From Rhodospirillaceae bacterium (lineage in GTDB: Bacteria > Pseudomonadota > Alphaproteobacteria > Reyranellales > Reyranellaceae): a DNA stretch of 64,000 bases. A model generated the notes under the pieces. The model did not search any database. It was not told the origin of the DNA and saw only the letters and a program-made list of their open reading frames with translations. The position numbers were made by a program, and so were the translations under genes. The DNA is taken from positions 62,001-126,000 of the forward strand of contig WOUR01000008.1 in the NCBI GenBank assembly GCA_009772935.1, given 5' to 3'. Each line of letters starts with the position of its first letter. Position 1 is the first letter of the stretch. This document shows, one piece after another, positions 55,686-64,000 of the stretch.

Positions 55686-56615
55686 ATGGAAACGATGCTG
55701 CAGGGCGCCGCGCCGCAGGCTGCCCCCGCCGACCTGATCAAGGACAGCGACCAGACGAAGTTCGCCAAGGACGTGCTCGAAGCCTCGCGCACGGTACCGG
55801 TGATCGTCGATTTCTGGGCGCCGTGGTGCGGACCGTGCAAGACGCTCCAGCCGATGATCGAGAAGGTCGTCAAGGAGGCCAAGGGCGCGGTCAAGCTGGT
55901 CAAGATCGACATCGACAAGAACCAGATGCTGGCCCAGCAGCTGCGCATCCAGTCGATCCCGGCCGTCTATGCCTTCTTCGGCGGCCGCCCGGTCGACGGG
56001 TTCATGGGAGCCGTTCCCGAAAGCCAGCTGAAGGAGTTCGTCGCCCGCCTCATCCAGGCCTCAGGTGGCGCCGGCGATCCGGCTGCGGCGGAGCTCGCCG
56101 AGCTGCTCGAGCAGGCCAAGGCCGCGGTCGCGCAGAACGACATGGACACGGCGGCACAGCTCTACAGCGAGATCCTCGGTGTCGAGCCGACCAACGTCGT
56201 CGCCCTGGCCGGCCTTGCCCGCTACCAGGTCTCGCTCGGCGACGTCGAACAGGCGAAGGAACTGCTCGAGCAGATCCCGGCCAAGGAACGCACCGGCGCC
56301 GACGTCGTGGCCGCCCAGGCCGCGATCGACCTGGCTGAGAAGGCCAAGGATGCTGGTCCGATCGGCGACCTCAAGGCCAAGGCAGAAGCCGATCCAAAGG
56401 ACTTCCAGGCCCGTCTCGACCTCGCCATGGCCTATTGGGCCGGCAACCAGAAGCAGGAAGCGGTCGACGAGCTGCTCGCCATGATCAAGGCCGACCGCAA
56501 CTGGAACGAGGCCGCCGCCCGCCAGCAGTTGCTGAAGTTCTTCGAGGCGCTGGGCTTCACGGATCCGATCTCGGTCGACGGCCGCAAGCGGCTTTCGACC
56601 ATTCTCTTCTCATGA
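55686..56615 (+). CDS. cnoX: Thioredoxin-TPR co-chaperone, CnoX/YbbN-like
   Basis: The 309-residue protein has an N-terminal thioredoxin domain (about 20-120) with an intact redox site WAPWCGPCK, and a C-terminal TPR part (about 140-300; 'AAQLYSEILGVEPTNVVALAGLARY'). CnoX proteins protect substrates from oxidation and hand them to chaperones; those with WCGPC also reduce disulfides. Its stop overlaps the start of the Lon-SBD gene (ATGA at 56612-56615). Confidence 0.93.
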   Translation: METMLQGAAPQAAPADLIKDSDQTKFAKDVLEASRTVPVIVDFWAPWCGPCKTLQPMIEKVVKEAKGAVKLVKIDIDKNQMLAQQLRIQSIPAVYAFFGGRPVDGFMGAVPESQLKEFVARLIQASGGAGDPAAAELAELLEQAKAAVAQNDMDTAAQLYSEILGVEPTNVVALAGLARYQVSLGDVEQAKELLEQIPAKERTGADVVAAQAAIDLAEKAKDAGPIGDLKAKAEADPKDFQARLDLAMAYWAGNQKQEAVDELLAMIKADRNWNEAAARQQLLKFFEALGFTDPISVDGRKRLSTILFS

Positions 56616-57340
56616 GTGACGAGGAGCGCTCCTCGCAGAGGCCGGTGCGCAATCCGTTCGAGCCGACCTTCGAGCAGCTTCCCGAGACGCTGCCGATCTT
56701 TCCGCTGTCGGGCGTGCTGCTGCTGCCCGGCGGAAAGCTGCCGCTCAACATCTTCGAGCCGCGCTACCTCGCCATGATCTCCGATGCGCTGGCGGGCTCG
56801 CGCATGATCGGCATGGTGCAGCCAGTCCAGCCCGGCGGCTTTGCCGGCGACGGGCTGCCAACGGAGGATGGTCCACCCAAGGTGCACCGGGTCGGCTGCG
56901 CCGGACGCATCACCAACTTCAACGAGACCGAGGACGGGCGGCTGATGCTGGTGTTGAGCGGCGTCTGCCGGTTCAACATCGTGCGCGAGCTCGACCTCGC
57001 GCAGGGCGGCTACCGCCGCGTCTCCTCGGTCTTCTCGCCTTATCGCGCCGATCTCGACCATGCCGACGACGTCGTCGACCTCGACCGCGATCGGCTGATG
57101 GCCGCGCTGGCCGCTTTCTTCCGCGGGCGCCAGCTTTCGACCGACTGGGATGCCGTGAACAAGGCGGCCGATGCCAACCTCGTCACCTCGCTCTCGATGG
57201 TGCTGCCGTTCGGTCCAGCCGAGAAGCAGGCGCTGCTGGAAGCCGCTGACACGACGGCCCGCGCCAAGCTGCTGATCGCCTTCCTCGAGATGAACGCCTT
57301 CGGCGATCCGTCCGACACACCGCCCAGCCGCAAGAACTGA
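56612..57340 (+). CDS. LON peptidase substrate-binding-domain protein
   Basis: The 242-residue protein consists of a stand-alone LAN/Lon N-terminal domain: 'LPIFPLSGVLLLPGGKLPLNIFEPRY', 'HRVGCAGRITNFNETEDGR' and 'LNGVCRF'-like 'LSGVCRFNIVREL'. It has no ATPase or protease part. Such proteins probably present or sense proteins. The coupling with cnoX is conserved in many Alphaproteobacteria, often followed by a Trm112-like gene; here that gene is 2.3 kb downstream. Confidence 0.9.
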   Translation: MSDEERSSQRPVRNPFEPTFEQLPETLPIFPLSGVLLLPGGKLPLNIFEPRYLAMISDALAGSRMIGMVQPVQPGGFAGDGLPTEDGPPKVHRVGCAGRITNFNETEDGRLMLVLSGVCRFNIVRELDLAQGGYRRVSSVFSPYRADLDHADDVVDLDRDRLMAALAAFFRGRQLSTDWDAVNKAADANLVTSLSMVLPFGPAEKQALLEAADTTARAKLLIAFLEMNAFGDPSDTPPSRKN

Positions 57341-57343
57341 ACG

Positions 57344-58258
57344 TCAGTCGGCGTAGGGCACCGGCGTGGACAGCGCCGGCTCCTCGTGACGCGCCCAATA
57401 GAGTTCCTCGATACGGCGCGTCAGCGGGCCGGGCCGGCCGTCGCCGACGGGGCGGCCTTCGTAGTTCACGACCGGCATGATGCCGCCCGCGGTGCTGCTG
57501 ATGAAGATCTCGTCTGCCTCGGCCACTTCGCGCGCCTGCACGGGCCGGACTTCGCACCGCACCTGGAGCGTCTCGGCGATCTCCATCACCGTGCGCCGCG
57601 TCATGCCCTCGAACAGGCCGCGCGCCGGCGTCGCGAGCGTGCCATTGCGGACGACGAAGACGTTGAAGCCCGGCCCCTCCGTCACGGTGCCATCGGCGGC
57701 CGGCAGCAGCGCGACGGTCGCATCGCGGTCATAGGCCTCGAAGATTCCCATCGTCAGGTCGAGCCAGTGGAAGTTCTTGATCCGCTGGTCGAGTGATTCC
57801 GGCGGGATACGCTGGGTGTGCGACAGGATCAAGCGCAAGCCGTCGCGCCGCTGGGCCTCGTCGGCGATCCAGACGAAGGGCTGTGCGAAGGCATAGAGAC
57901 GGTTGCGGCAGAGGCGCGGGTCGCGCGTGCCCACCGGCGGCAACCCGCGGGTACAGGTCACCTGCACGTAGGCGTCGCGCAGGCCCGACCGGCTGGCACA
58001 CTCGATCATGATGTCGGCGATCTGCTGGCCCGTCAGCGGCAGCGACATGCGGAGGCCGGCCATCGACGCCTGGAAGCGCTCGACATGGTCCATGAGCCGG
58101 AAGAAGCGGCCCTTCCAGACATGCGCCACGTCGTAGGTCGCGTCGGAGCGGACGAAGCCGCGGTCGAGAATCGGCACCGCAGCCTCCGACAGCTTCATCC
58201 AGCGCCCGTCCATGTAGGCCACGCCCTGGATGGCGGCGGTCTCGCTGTCATGGTCCAT
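57344..58258 (-). CDS. Class IV PLP aminotransferase (D-amino-acid transaminase-like)
   Basis: The 304-residue protein has the class IV fold with the PLP Lys in 'LDQRIKNFHWLDLTMG', 'VTEGPGFNVFVVRNGTLATPARGLFEGMTRRT' and 'EADEIFISSTAGGIMPV'. It could be a D-amino-acid or a branched-chain transaminase; the active-site loop favours D-amino-acid type but not strongly. I prefer the ATG at 58258; an ATG at 58300 lies only 3 bases after the dmeF stop and is possible. It converges on the Lon-SBD gene. Confidence 0.88.
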   Translation of the reverse strand: MDHDSETAAIQGVAYMDGRWMKLSEAAVPILDRGFVRSDATYDVAHVWKGRFFRLMDHVERFQASMAGLRMSLPLTGQQIADIMIECASRSGLRDAYVQVTCTRGLPPVGTRDPRLCRNRLYAFAQPFVWIADEAQRRDGLRLILSHTQRIPPESLDQRIKNFHWLDLTMGIFEAYDRDATVALLPAADGTVTEGPGFNVFVVRNGTLATPARGLFEGMTRRTVMEIAETLQVRCEVRPVQAREVAEADEIFISSTAGGIMPVVNYEGRPVGDGRPGPLTRRIEELYWARHEEPALSTPVPYAD

Positions 58259-58303
58259 GGCCAGATCCCCGATCGTTTGCGGTTTACCTGTCCCGACCAT
58301 GCC

Positions 58304-59224
58304 TCATCGGGTTTCGATCGTCACATGGGCGAGTTCGTGCACCGGCAGGAGGCGTTCGCGAATCGCCTCGCGGTCGGCGGTGCCGGCGACGCTGACGATC
58401 GCGGCGTGGGCACCAGGGCCGATCCGCCAGATGTGCAGATCCGTGATGCGCGCGTCGCCCGGTCCCTCGACCTGTTCGCGCACCTCGGCTTCAAGATGCG
58501 GATCGCTCGCATCGAGCAGCACGGCGGCCGTGTCGCGCAGCAGGTTCCACGCCCAGACGGCGATCACGATGCCGCCGACGATGCCCATCACGGGGTCGAG
58601 CCAGACCCAGCCGAGATAGCGGCCGGCCAGAAGGGCGACGATCGCCAGGACGGAGGTCAGCGCATCGGCCAGTACGTGAGCGAACGCCGAGCGAAGATTG
58701 TTGTCGTGATGGGCGTGGTCGTGCTCGTGCCCATGGTCATGATGGTGGTGCTCCTGTCCATGCCGGTGTCCGCCCGACAGGAGGAATACGCTGGCCACGT
58801 TGACGGCCAGGCCGAGGATAGCGACGAGAGTGGCCTCCCCGAAGGCCACGGGCGTGGGATCGAACAGGCGCCCGACGGATTCCGTGGCAATCCCCAGCGC
58901 GACCAGTGCCAGGATCACCGCCGACGCGAAGCCCGAGAGGTCGCCCACCTTGCCGGTCCCGAAGGTGAACCGGCGGTCGGCGGCATGCCGCCGCGCGAAG
59001 GCGTAGGCGCCGGCCGCCACGGCGAGCGCGCCGGCATGGGTCGCCATGTGGAAGCCGTCGGCCAGCAAGGCCATCGAATTGAAGACGATGCCGGCGGCGA
59101 TCTCGCCCACCATCATCACCGCAGTCAGCGCGACGACCCACAGCGTGCGCCGTGCGTTTTCGTCGTGCCGCTCGCCGAGGAACACGTGATCGTGCTCAGG
59201 CGACTCGATATTCCGCGTGATCAT
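58304..59224 (-). CDS. dmeF: DmeF-type cation diffusion facilitator (Co/Ni efflux)
   Basis: The 306-residue protein has six membrane helices, the zinc/cobalt site residues in 'LLADGFHMATHAGALAV' and 'HVLADALTSVLAIVALL', and a long His-rich loop between helices 4 and 5 (HEHHHHDHGHEHDHAHH type). It pumps Co(II) or Ni(II) out of the cell. The start at 59224 follows the repressor gene by 10 bases and is translated from the same RNA. The C-terminal domain is the usual CDF ferredoxin-like fold. Confidence 0.93.
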   Translation of the reverse strand: MITRNIESPEHDHVFLGERHDENARRTLWVVALTAVMMVGEIAAGIVFNSMALLADGFHMATHAGALAVAAGAYAFARRHAADRRFTFGTGKVGDLSGFASAVILALVALGIATESVGRLFDPTPVAFGEATLVAILGLAVNVASVFLLSGGHRHGQEHHHHDHGHEHDHAHHDNNLRSAFAHVLADALTSVLAIVALLAGRYLGWVWLDPVMGIVGGIVIAVWAWNLLRDTAAVLLDASDPHLEAEVREQVEGPGDARITDLHIWRIGPGAHAAIVSVAGTADREAIRERLLPVHELAHVTIETR

Positions 59225-59234
59225 GCCGTCCCCC

Positions 59235-59510
59235 TCACTTCGCGTAACGGCGAACCACGGCAATGAGCTCCTCGGCTCCCGCCGCACGCGCCGCCGCGTC
59301 GAGCCCGGGTCGGGCGACATGCTCGCGGACATGATCCTCGATCAGCTCGCCCATCAGGCCGTTGAGCGCGCCGCGTGCGCCGGCGACCTGCTGCAGGACC
59401 ACGGAGCAGTCCGCCTCCTGTTCGATCGCCTTCTCGATGGCCGCCATCTGTCCCGCGATCCGGCGGATCCGCGCGACCAGCTGCGCCTTGTTCTTCTGGA
59501 GATGTGCCAT
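59235..59510 (-). CDS. dmeR: RcnR/DmeR metal-sensing repressor (CsoR/RcnR family)
   Basis: The 91-residue helical protein has all four ligands of the RcnR nickel/cobalt site at the same numbers: His3, Cys35, His60 and His64. It has no second Cys as in the copper sensor CsoR, so nickel or cobalt is the likely signal. It represses itself and dmeF downstream. An almost perfect operator lies directly before its ATG. An in-frame ATG at 59561 is upstream of the operator and therefore not the start. Confidence 0.93.
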   Translation of the reverse strand: MAHLQKNKAQLVARIRRIAGQMAAIEKAIEQEADCSVVLQQVAGARGALNGLMGELIEDHVREHVARPGLDAAARAAGAEELIAVVRRYAK

Positions 59511-59528
59511 AGTATACCCCCCTATAGT
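59511..59528 (-). promoter_or_regulatory. DmeR operator overlapping the ribosome binding site
   Basis: The 18-base site ACTATAGGGGGGTATACT (minus strand) has A/T-rich inverted arms around a G-tract, the pattern bound by RcnR/DmeR repressors (as in the Rhizobium dmeRF promoter). It abuts the ATG of dmeR. The G-tract lies seven bases before the ATG, where it also works as a purine-rich ribosome binding site. Confidence 0.85.
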
Positions 59529-59635
59529 AAATCCCCCGGCTGGGAAACCCACCTGTGGCATCGTCGGCGCGGGCTAGGGGGGCCGGTGGACGCCGTGCTA
59601 TAAGAGCGGCACAAGAATCAGGGAAACACCGCACG

Positions 59636-59854
59636 ATGAGCCCTCCATCGGACGAACCCGCAGCCCCCCGCCGTGCCGGCGTGGATCCCAAGCTGCTCGA
59701 GATCCTCGTCTGTCCCGCGACGCACGGCCCGCTGGAATACGATACCGCGGCCGGCGAACTGATCAGCCGCAAGGCCGGTCTCGCCTATCCGATCCGCGAC
59801 GGCATCCCGATCATGCTGGTCAGCGAAGCACGCCAGCTTCGGGACCTGCCGTGA
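59636..59854 (+). CDS. Trm112-family small protein
   Basis: The 72-residue protein has the Trm112 zinc-ribbon-like fold pattern: '[29 protein letters not shown]' and '[16 protein letters not shown]'. The usual CPxCxGxL ligands are partly lost: CPATHGPL retains one Cys. Bacterial members probably activate methyltransferases or act as scaffold. Its stop overlaps the GTG start of the DUF971 gene (GTGA at 59851-59854). Confidence 0.87.
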   Translation: MSPPSDEPAAPRRAGVDPKLLEILVCPATHGPLEYDTAAGELISRKAGLAYPIRDGIPIMLVSEARQLRDLP

Positions 59855-60261
59855 CGGCCGAATTTCCCAAGGCCGTGCCCGACGGCGGCAACTACGAATC
59901 GGACGCAGCGCCGTGGCCTGTCGAATTGCGGGTCTTCAAGGAGGAGGGGCGGCTCGAGATCGACTTCTCCGACGGCCATGCCTGCGCGCTCCCCGCCGAG
60001 TACCTGCGGGTCGAGAGCCCGTCCGCCGAAGTTCAGGGACACGGCCCGAGCCAGAAGAAGATCGTCGGCGGCCGCCGTCATGTGAAGATCGCCTCGGTCG
60101 AGCCGGTCGGTCACTACGCGATCCGCATCGTGTTCGACGACCGCCACGACAGCGGCATCTACAGCTGGGCCTATCTGCGCGAGCTCAGCGAAACCCGGGC
60201 CGAGCGCTGGGCCGCCTACGAAGCCGCTCTGGCCCAGCGCGGCCTGAGCCGGGATACCTGA
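59851..60261 (+). CDS. DUF971 protein (gamma-butyrobetaine hydroxylase N-domain-like)
   Basis: The 136-residue protein starts at a GTG that overlaps the upstream stop. '[44 protein letters not shown]' and '[11 protein letters not shown]' are the DUF971 fingerprints. Related domains appear at the N-terminus of eukaryotic butyrobetaine hydroxylases and in bacterial apbE/iron-sulfur contexts. Function uncertain. Confidence 0.88.
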   Translation: MTAEFPKAVPDGGNYESDAAPWPVELRVFKEEGRLEIDFSDGHACALPAEYLRVESPSAEVQGHGPSQKKIVGGRRHVKIASVEPVGHYAIRIVFDDRHDSGIYSWAYLRELSETRAERWAAYEAALAQRGLSRDT

Positions 60262-60281
60262 CGAAACCTGACGAGCCACCC

Positions 60282-61535
60282 ATGAAGATCATCATTGCCG
60301 GCGCCGGAATCGGCGGATTGACCGCAGCCATGTGTCTGCATCGCGCAGGACACGACGTGCAGGTGTACGAGGCCGTGTCGGAGATGCGACCGCTGGGGGT
60401 CGGCATCAACATCCAGGCCGGCGTAGTGCGCATCCTGTGCAGCCTGGGCCTCGAGCCCGCCCTCGCGGCCACCGCCATCGAGACCCGCGAGCTGCGCTAC
60501 GCCAACCGCCACGGCCAGACGATCTGGGCCGACCCGCGCGGCCGCCATGCCGGCCTTCCCTGGCCGCAATTCTCGATCCATCGCGGCGAGCTGCAGATGA
60601 TCCTGGTCCATGCCGCACGGGAAATGCTGGGTGCGGATCGTATCCGGATGGGTCGGCGTATCGCCGATTTCGCGCAGCACGGCGCCACCGTGACGGCCCG
60701 CTTCGCCGATCGCGACGGCGCGATCGTCGAGGAAGCCACGGCCGACCTTCTGATCGCCGCCGACGGCATCCACTCGGCCGTGCGCGCGCGCTACTACCCG
60801 AACGAAGGTCCGCCCAAGTGGCAGGGCATCCTGATGTGGCGCGGCGTCACCGTGGGCAAGCCCTATCTCGGCGGCGCCACGATGGTGCAGGCGGGCCATC
60901 ACAACCAGAAATTCGTCTGCTATCCGATCAGCCGCGCCCATGCCGAACGCGGCGAGGCGCTGATCAACTGGATCTGCGATCTCCACATGGGCGACGGCGC
61001 GCTGCCCTCGCGCGAAGACTGGAACAAGCCAGGCCGGCTGGAGGATTTCCTGCCGCGCTTCGCCGACTGGAACTTCGGCTGGCTCGACGTGCCGGACGTC
61101 ATCCGCAACGCGCATACGATCCTGGAATTCCCAATGGTCGATCGCGATCCGCTGCCGCGCTGGAGCCATGGCCGCATCACCTTGCTGGGCGATGCCGCCC
61201 ATCCGATGTATCCGATCGGCTCGAACGGTGCCTCGCAGGCGATCCTCGACGGCGAGGCGATCACGCAGGAGCTGGCCGTCGGCGACGACCCCGAGGCCGC
61301 GCTCAAGCGCTACGAGGAGCGGCGTCTGCCGCCGACCGCACGCATCGTCGAGAGCAACCGGCGCAAGGGAATCGACGTCATGCTCGACATCGTCGAACAG
61401 CGTGCGCCGCAGGGCTTCACGGATCTCGAAACCGTGCTGCCGTCGGACGAGCTCGAGAAGATCGTCGGCGACTACAAGAAGCTCGTCACGCAGGACCGCG
61501 AGACGCTGCTGAAACTCGCCGCCGCCCCGACGTGA
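60282..61535 (+). CDS. FAD-dependent aromatic-ring-type monooxygenase
   Basis: The 417-residue protein has the FAD GxGxxG loop IIIAGAGIGGLTAAM, the DG motif 'LLIAADGIHSAVRARYYP' and the GD motif 'RITLLGDAAHPMYPIGSNGASQAI', the three marks of class A flavoprotein monooxygenases such as salicylate hydroxylase. It inserts an oxygen atom using NAD(P)H. Substrate unknown. It starts 20 bases after DUF971. Confidence 0.92.
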   Translation: MKIIIAGAGIGGLTAAMCLHRAGHDVQVYEAVSEMRPLGVGINIQAGVVRILCSLGLEPALAATAIETRELRYANRHGQTIWADPRGRHAGLPWPQFSIHRGELQMILVHAAREMLGADRIRMGRRIADFAQHGATVTARFADRDGAIVEEATADLLIAADGIHSAVRARYYPNEGPPKWQGILMWRGVTVGKPYLGGATMVQAGHHNQKFVCYPISRAHAERGEALINWICDLHMGDGALPSREDWNKPGRLEDFLPRFADWNFGWLDVPDVIRNAHTILEFPMVDRDPLPRWSHGRITLLGDAAHPMYPIGSNGASQAILDGEAITQELAVGDDPEAALKRYEERRLPPTARIVESNRRKGIDVMLDIVEQRAPQGFTDLETVLPSDELEKIVGDYKKLVTQDRETLLKLAAAPT

Positions 61536-61551
61536 CAGCCCCAAAACAAAA

Positions 61552-61571
61552 CCGGCCCCTCTCGGGACCGG
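61552..61571 (+). terminator. Weak hairpin after the monooxygenase gene
   Basis: CCGG and CCC pair with GGG and CCGG around a four-base loop, with one mismatch; no T-run follows. A 12-base palindrome CGGTTTAAACCG (61581-61592) lies ten bases downstream. Both may help end transcription before murJ. Confidence 0.35.
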
Positions 61572-61718
61572 CCGTGGCAGCGGTTTAAACCGACCATCAC
61601 ATCGCCGGCCGCTACCGGGGGAGAATGTGCCAGAGGGCGATGACAGAATTATGGCTTTCAGATCAGCCTTTTTATTCCTCCCCCCCCTCTCGGGGTTGAG
61701 GAGACGGACGAGAAGGGC

Positions 61719-63276
61719 ATGAGTCTCGCCCGCGCGATCGCGACGGTCGGCGGCTTCACGCTGCTGAGCCGCATCGTGGGTTTCGTGCGCGACATCGTGC
61801 TGTCGGCGGTGCTCGGCTCCGGCGCCGTGGCGGACGCCTTCTTCGTCGCCTTCAAGCTTCCCAACTTCTTCCGCCGCCTGTTCGCCGAGGGCGCCTTCTC
61901 GGCCGCCTTCGTGCCTCTGTTCGCGCGCGAACTGACGGGCGGCGGCCGCGAGGAGGCGATGGCCTTCGCCCGTGGTTCCCTTCACCGCGCTGCTGATCCT
62001 CGCGATGCCCTGGGTGATGGCCCTACTCGCCCCCGGCATGCGCGACGATCCGCCGACCTTCGCCATGGCCGTCGAGTTCGGCCGCATCGCCTTTCCCTAC
62101 CTGCTGTTCATCTCGCTGACCTCCCTCTATGGCGGCGTGCTGAACGGCATCGACCGCTTCGCCCATGTCGCCGCGACGCCGGTGATCCTCAATCTCGCCC
62201 TGATCGCCGCAGTGCTGGGGCTGACGCCGTTGCTGCCCAACGCGGGCTATGCCGCCTCGATCGGCGTGGCGATCGCCGGCGTGCTGCAGTGGGTCTGGCT
62301 GCTGGTCGCCTGCGGTCGCGAGGAGGTCGGCATGGCGCTGGTGCGGCCGCGCTGGACTCCGCGGGTGGCGCGGCTGGTGAAGCTCGCGACGCCGGTAGCG
62401 ATCGGCGGCGGCGCGCAGCAGATCAGCGTCGTGCTCGACGTGGTCTGGGCCTCGCTGCTCCCCGTGGGGACGATCTCCGCACTCTACTATGCCGACCGCA
62501 TTGCCCAGCTGCCGCTGGGCGTCGTCGGCATCGCCATCGGCACGGCGCTGCTGCCGCTGCTCGCCCGCGAGCTGCGCGCCGGCAACACGCAGTCGGCCAT
62601 GACCAACCAGAACCGCGCCCTCGAGTTCGGCCTGCTGTTCAGCCTACCGGCCGCCGTGGCCCTCTGGCTGCTGGCCGATCCGATCATCCGCGTCCTGTTC
62701 GAGCGCGGCCGGTTCCTGCCCGAGGATACGTTGCGTTCCGCGAGTGCCCTGGCCGCCTTCGCCGTCGGACTCCCGGCCTTCGTGCTGGTCAAGGCGCTGG
62801 CCCCCGGTTTCTTCGCCCGCGAGGATACGCGCACGCCGCTCTACGTCGCCCTGGCGGCAATCACAGCCAACGTGCTGCTGAACGTCTATTTCCTGTTCGC
62901 CACATCGTTGGAGTTGGTCGGCATCGCGCTCGCCTCCTCCCTGTCGGGGTGGCTGAACGCGGCGCTGCTGGCCGCCGTCCTGCGCCGGCGCGGACAATGG
63001 ATCCCGGACGGGCGCCTGATCTCGCGCGGCGTCCGTATCGTCGGCGCCAGCGCCGGCATGGGTGTGACCCTTTGGTTCGGCCTGCACTGGTTGGCCAGGC
63101 CCCTGGCGCGCGCCGACATCGAGGGCGGCCTGGCGCTGGCTGGCGTCTGCGCGATCGGGATCGCGGCCTATGCGCTGCTGGGCGCCGCGCTGGGCGTGGT
63201 GAGGATCTCCGAGCTGCGCTACGTGATGCGCCGCCAGCCCGGCCTCAGGTCAGCCGACCCAGGCGAACAACCGTGA
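61719..63276 (+). pseudogene. murJ: Lipid II flippase MurJ, interrupted by small deletion and frameshift
   Basis: The first 83 or so residues (61719-61970) match the MurJ start: 'LSRIVGFVRDIVLSAVLGSGAVADAFFVAFKLPNFFRRLFAEGAFSAAFVPLFAREL'. The rest (from about 61972 to 63276, 434 residues) continues MurJ in another frame: 'VPFTALLILAMPWVMALLAPG', 'FPYLLFISLTSLYGGVLNGIDRF', 'YYADRIAQLPLGVVGIAIGTALLP'. At the join about ten residues of the second helix are missing relative to the family and the frame changes, which a deletion of about 31-34 bases would explain. MurJ exports lipid II and is usually essential, so a working copy or an assembly error is expected. No other murJ is in the window. Confidence 0.8.
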
Positions 63277-64000
63277 CGCCGGGCCGCAACGGCCGGCTCG
63301 ACGAAGGCATGACCAGCACGCAATCGTCGTAAGGCGTCGTCACAGGCTCGTCGTCGTCGTGGCCCAACACGGTGCCCGCCTTGGCGATCACGTCCTGGCC
63401 CTCGAAGCGCTGCGCCGGCGTAAAGTTGCCGCGCTTAGTGGCGACCGCATGGGTCACCTCGACGACGCGCTGGCGGGCAGGCGTCGGCTGGCGCCAGCCG
63501 GCCGGCAGATCGGCCTCTCCGAGCGCCCCTGTCTCGACGAGAAAGCGCGCCGTCACGTCCTTGGCGACGACGACAGAGGAGGCACGCCAGTGCTGGCCGG
63601 TCTCGATCAACAGCGCGTTCTTGGGGCTGTCGGGATCGCCGAACCCGCCATAGTCGCGCATGCGCATGCCGGCGGCATGGCCGGCGTCGCGCACGATGTC
63701 GACCGGGGTCCCGATCCTCTTCGCGAAGGCCACGCCCTTGTCGAGCGGGCCGGACAGCATCAGGGGCACGCAATCGTCGTGCATGGAATGGAGGTCGAGC
63801 AGCAGGTCGGCGCGCTCGACGAAGGGCTTCAGCACCTGGGCCCGCCTCGTCTCGACGGTGGTCGCGGGATTGTCGAGCCGGCCCCACACCCGGTTGAAGT
63901 CCTCGTCGACCAGACGCGACTTGAACGGCGTACGCGCATCGAACGCGTGATAGGCCTCGATATTGTTGAAGGACAGGATCAGCGTGCCCTTGCGCGGCTT
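63245..64000 (-). CDS. Succinylglutamate desuccinylase/aspartoacylase family protein (partial, 5' end outside window)
   Basis: The frame runs open to the right edge at 64000, so the start is missing; the 251 visible residues include 'KPRKGTLILSFNNIEAYHAF', 'DEDFNRVWG', the metal-binding 'LLLDLHSMHDD' and 'LIETGQHWR', typical of AstE/AspA-type zinc hydrolases. Members remove acyl groups from amino acids; the substrate is not known. An internal GTG at 63889 is not the true start. Its 3' end overlaps the murJ frame by 32 bases on the opposite strand. Confidence 0.9.
   Translation of the reverse strand, partial: KPRKGTLILSFNNIEAYHAFDARTPFKSRLVDEDFNRVWGRLDNPATTVETRRAQVLKPFVERADLLLDLHSMHDDCVPLMLSGPLDKGVAFAKRIGTPVDIVRDAGHAAGMRMRDYGGFGDPDSPKNALLIETGQHWRASSVVVAKDVTARFLVETGALGEADLPAGWRQPTPARQRVVEVTHAVATKRGNFTPAQRFEGQDVIAKAGTVLGHDDDEPVTTPYDDCVLVMPSSSRPLRPGVTVVRLGRLT

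Noticed and set aside
61972..63276. A separate, intact membrane protein gene starting at GTG 61972
   Set aside because: The sequence is the direct continuation of MurJ; it lacks the first helices and has no ribosome binding site, so it is the frameshifted remainder.

Overview
The window is a high-GC, gene-dense chromosomal segment of an alphaproteobacterium. The evidence is an sdhCDAB operon of alphaproteobacterial type, a phaA/phaB/phaC/phaR polyhydroxyalkanoate set, an AapJ-type amino-acid binding protein, a DmeR-DmeF metal efflux pair, tRNA-Arg(ACG), and large families of ABC/Bug solute-binding proteins and CaiB-type CoA transferases. The mix resembles Reyranella or related Rhodospirillales/Hyphomicrobiales soil bacteria. 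The genus is a guess from gene content, not a measurement.

Layout. 1-4.5 kb: a YhiI-RbbA-YhhJ-like cassette (HlyD adaptor, double-NBD/permease fusion, second permease). 4.55-7.05 kb: a small region of lower GC flanked by a tRNA-Arg(ACG) gene and a displaced copy of its 3' end. It carries an XRE/ImmA gene broken by a frameshift, a truncated PIN-domain gene and a hypothetical gene, and looks like a decayed genomic island. 7.3-12.4 kb: lipoprotein, DUF4864, EamA transporter, and an hsp20-lon pair. 12.5-24.6 kb: amidohydrolase with a divergent family-5 solute-binding protein, GNAT, LLM flavin monooxygenase, amidase with a small partner ORF, patatin lipoprotein, RlmI-like methyltransferase, gamma-glutamyltransferase, trans-aconitate methyltransferase. 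24.6-34.5 kb: AhpD-like protein, phaB, MFS, lipoprotein, phaA, acyltransferase, LytTR regulator, phaC with an overlapping upstream subunit-like gene, phaR, DUF1289, enoyl-CoA hydratase.

34.6-45.2 kb: serine hydrolase, aapJ-like gene, sdhBADC (minus strand), a MaoC/CitE pair, pdxY, LysE exporter, RutE-like reductase. 45.3-49 kb: a translationally coupled radical SAM/glycosyltransferase/DUF2064 operon facing a TPR glycosyltransferase-like gene. 49-59.5 kb: asd, Bug receptor, sulfatase, tandem CaiB CoA transferases, Mpo1-like protein, CnoX thioredoxin, Lon-substrate-binding-domain protein, class IV aminotransferase, dmeF-dmeR. 59.6-64 kb: Trm112-like, DUF971, FAD monooxygenase, a murJ interrupted by a small deletion/frameshift, and the 3' part of an AstE/AspA-family gene that runs off the window.

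How the parts work together: PhaA, PhaB, PhaC and PhaR supply storage polymer synthesis and its control. SdhCDAB and the MaoC/CitE pair belong to central carbon metabolism. CnoX, Hsp20, Lon and the Lon-SBD protein belong to protein quality control. Many neighbours overlap by ATGA or GTGA, so translational coupling is the usual operon style here. The points most worth a second look are the decayed tRNA-Arg island, the disrupted murJ, the 137-nt overlap before phaC, the LytTR-linked direct repeats, the radical SAM operon, and the dmeR operator whose G-tract also serves as ribosome binding site.
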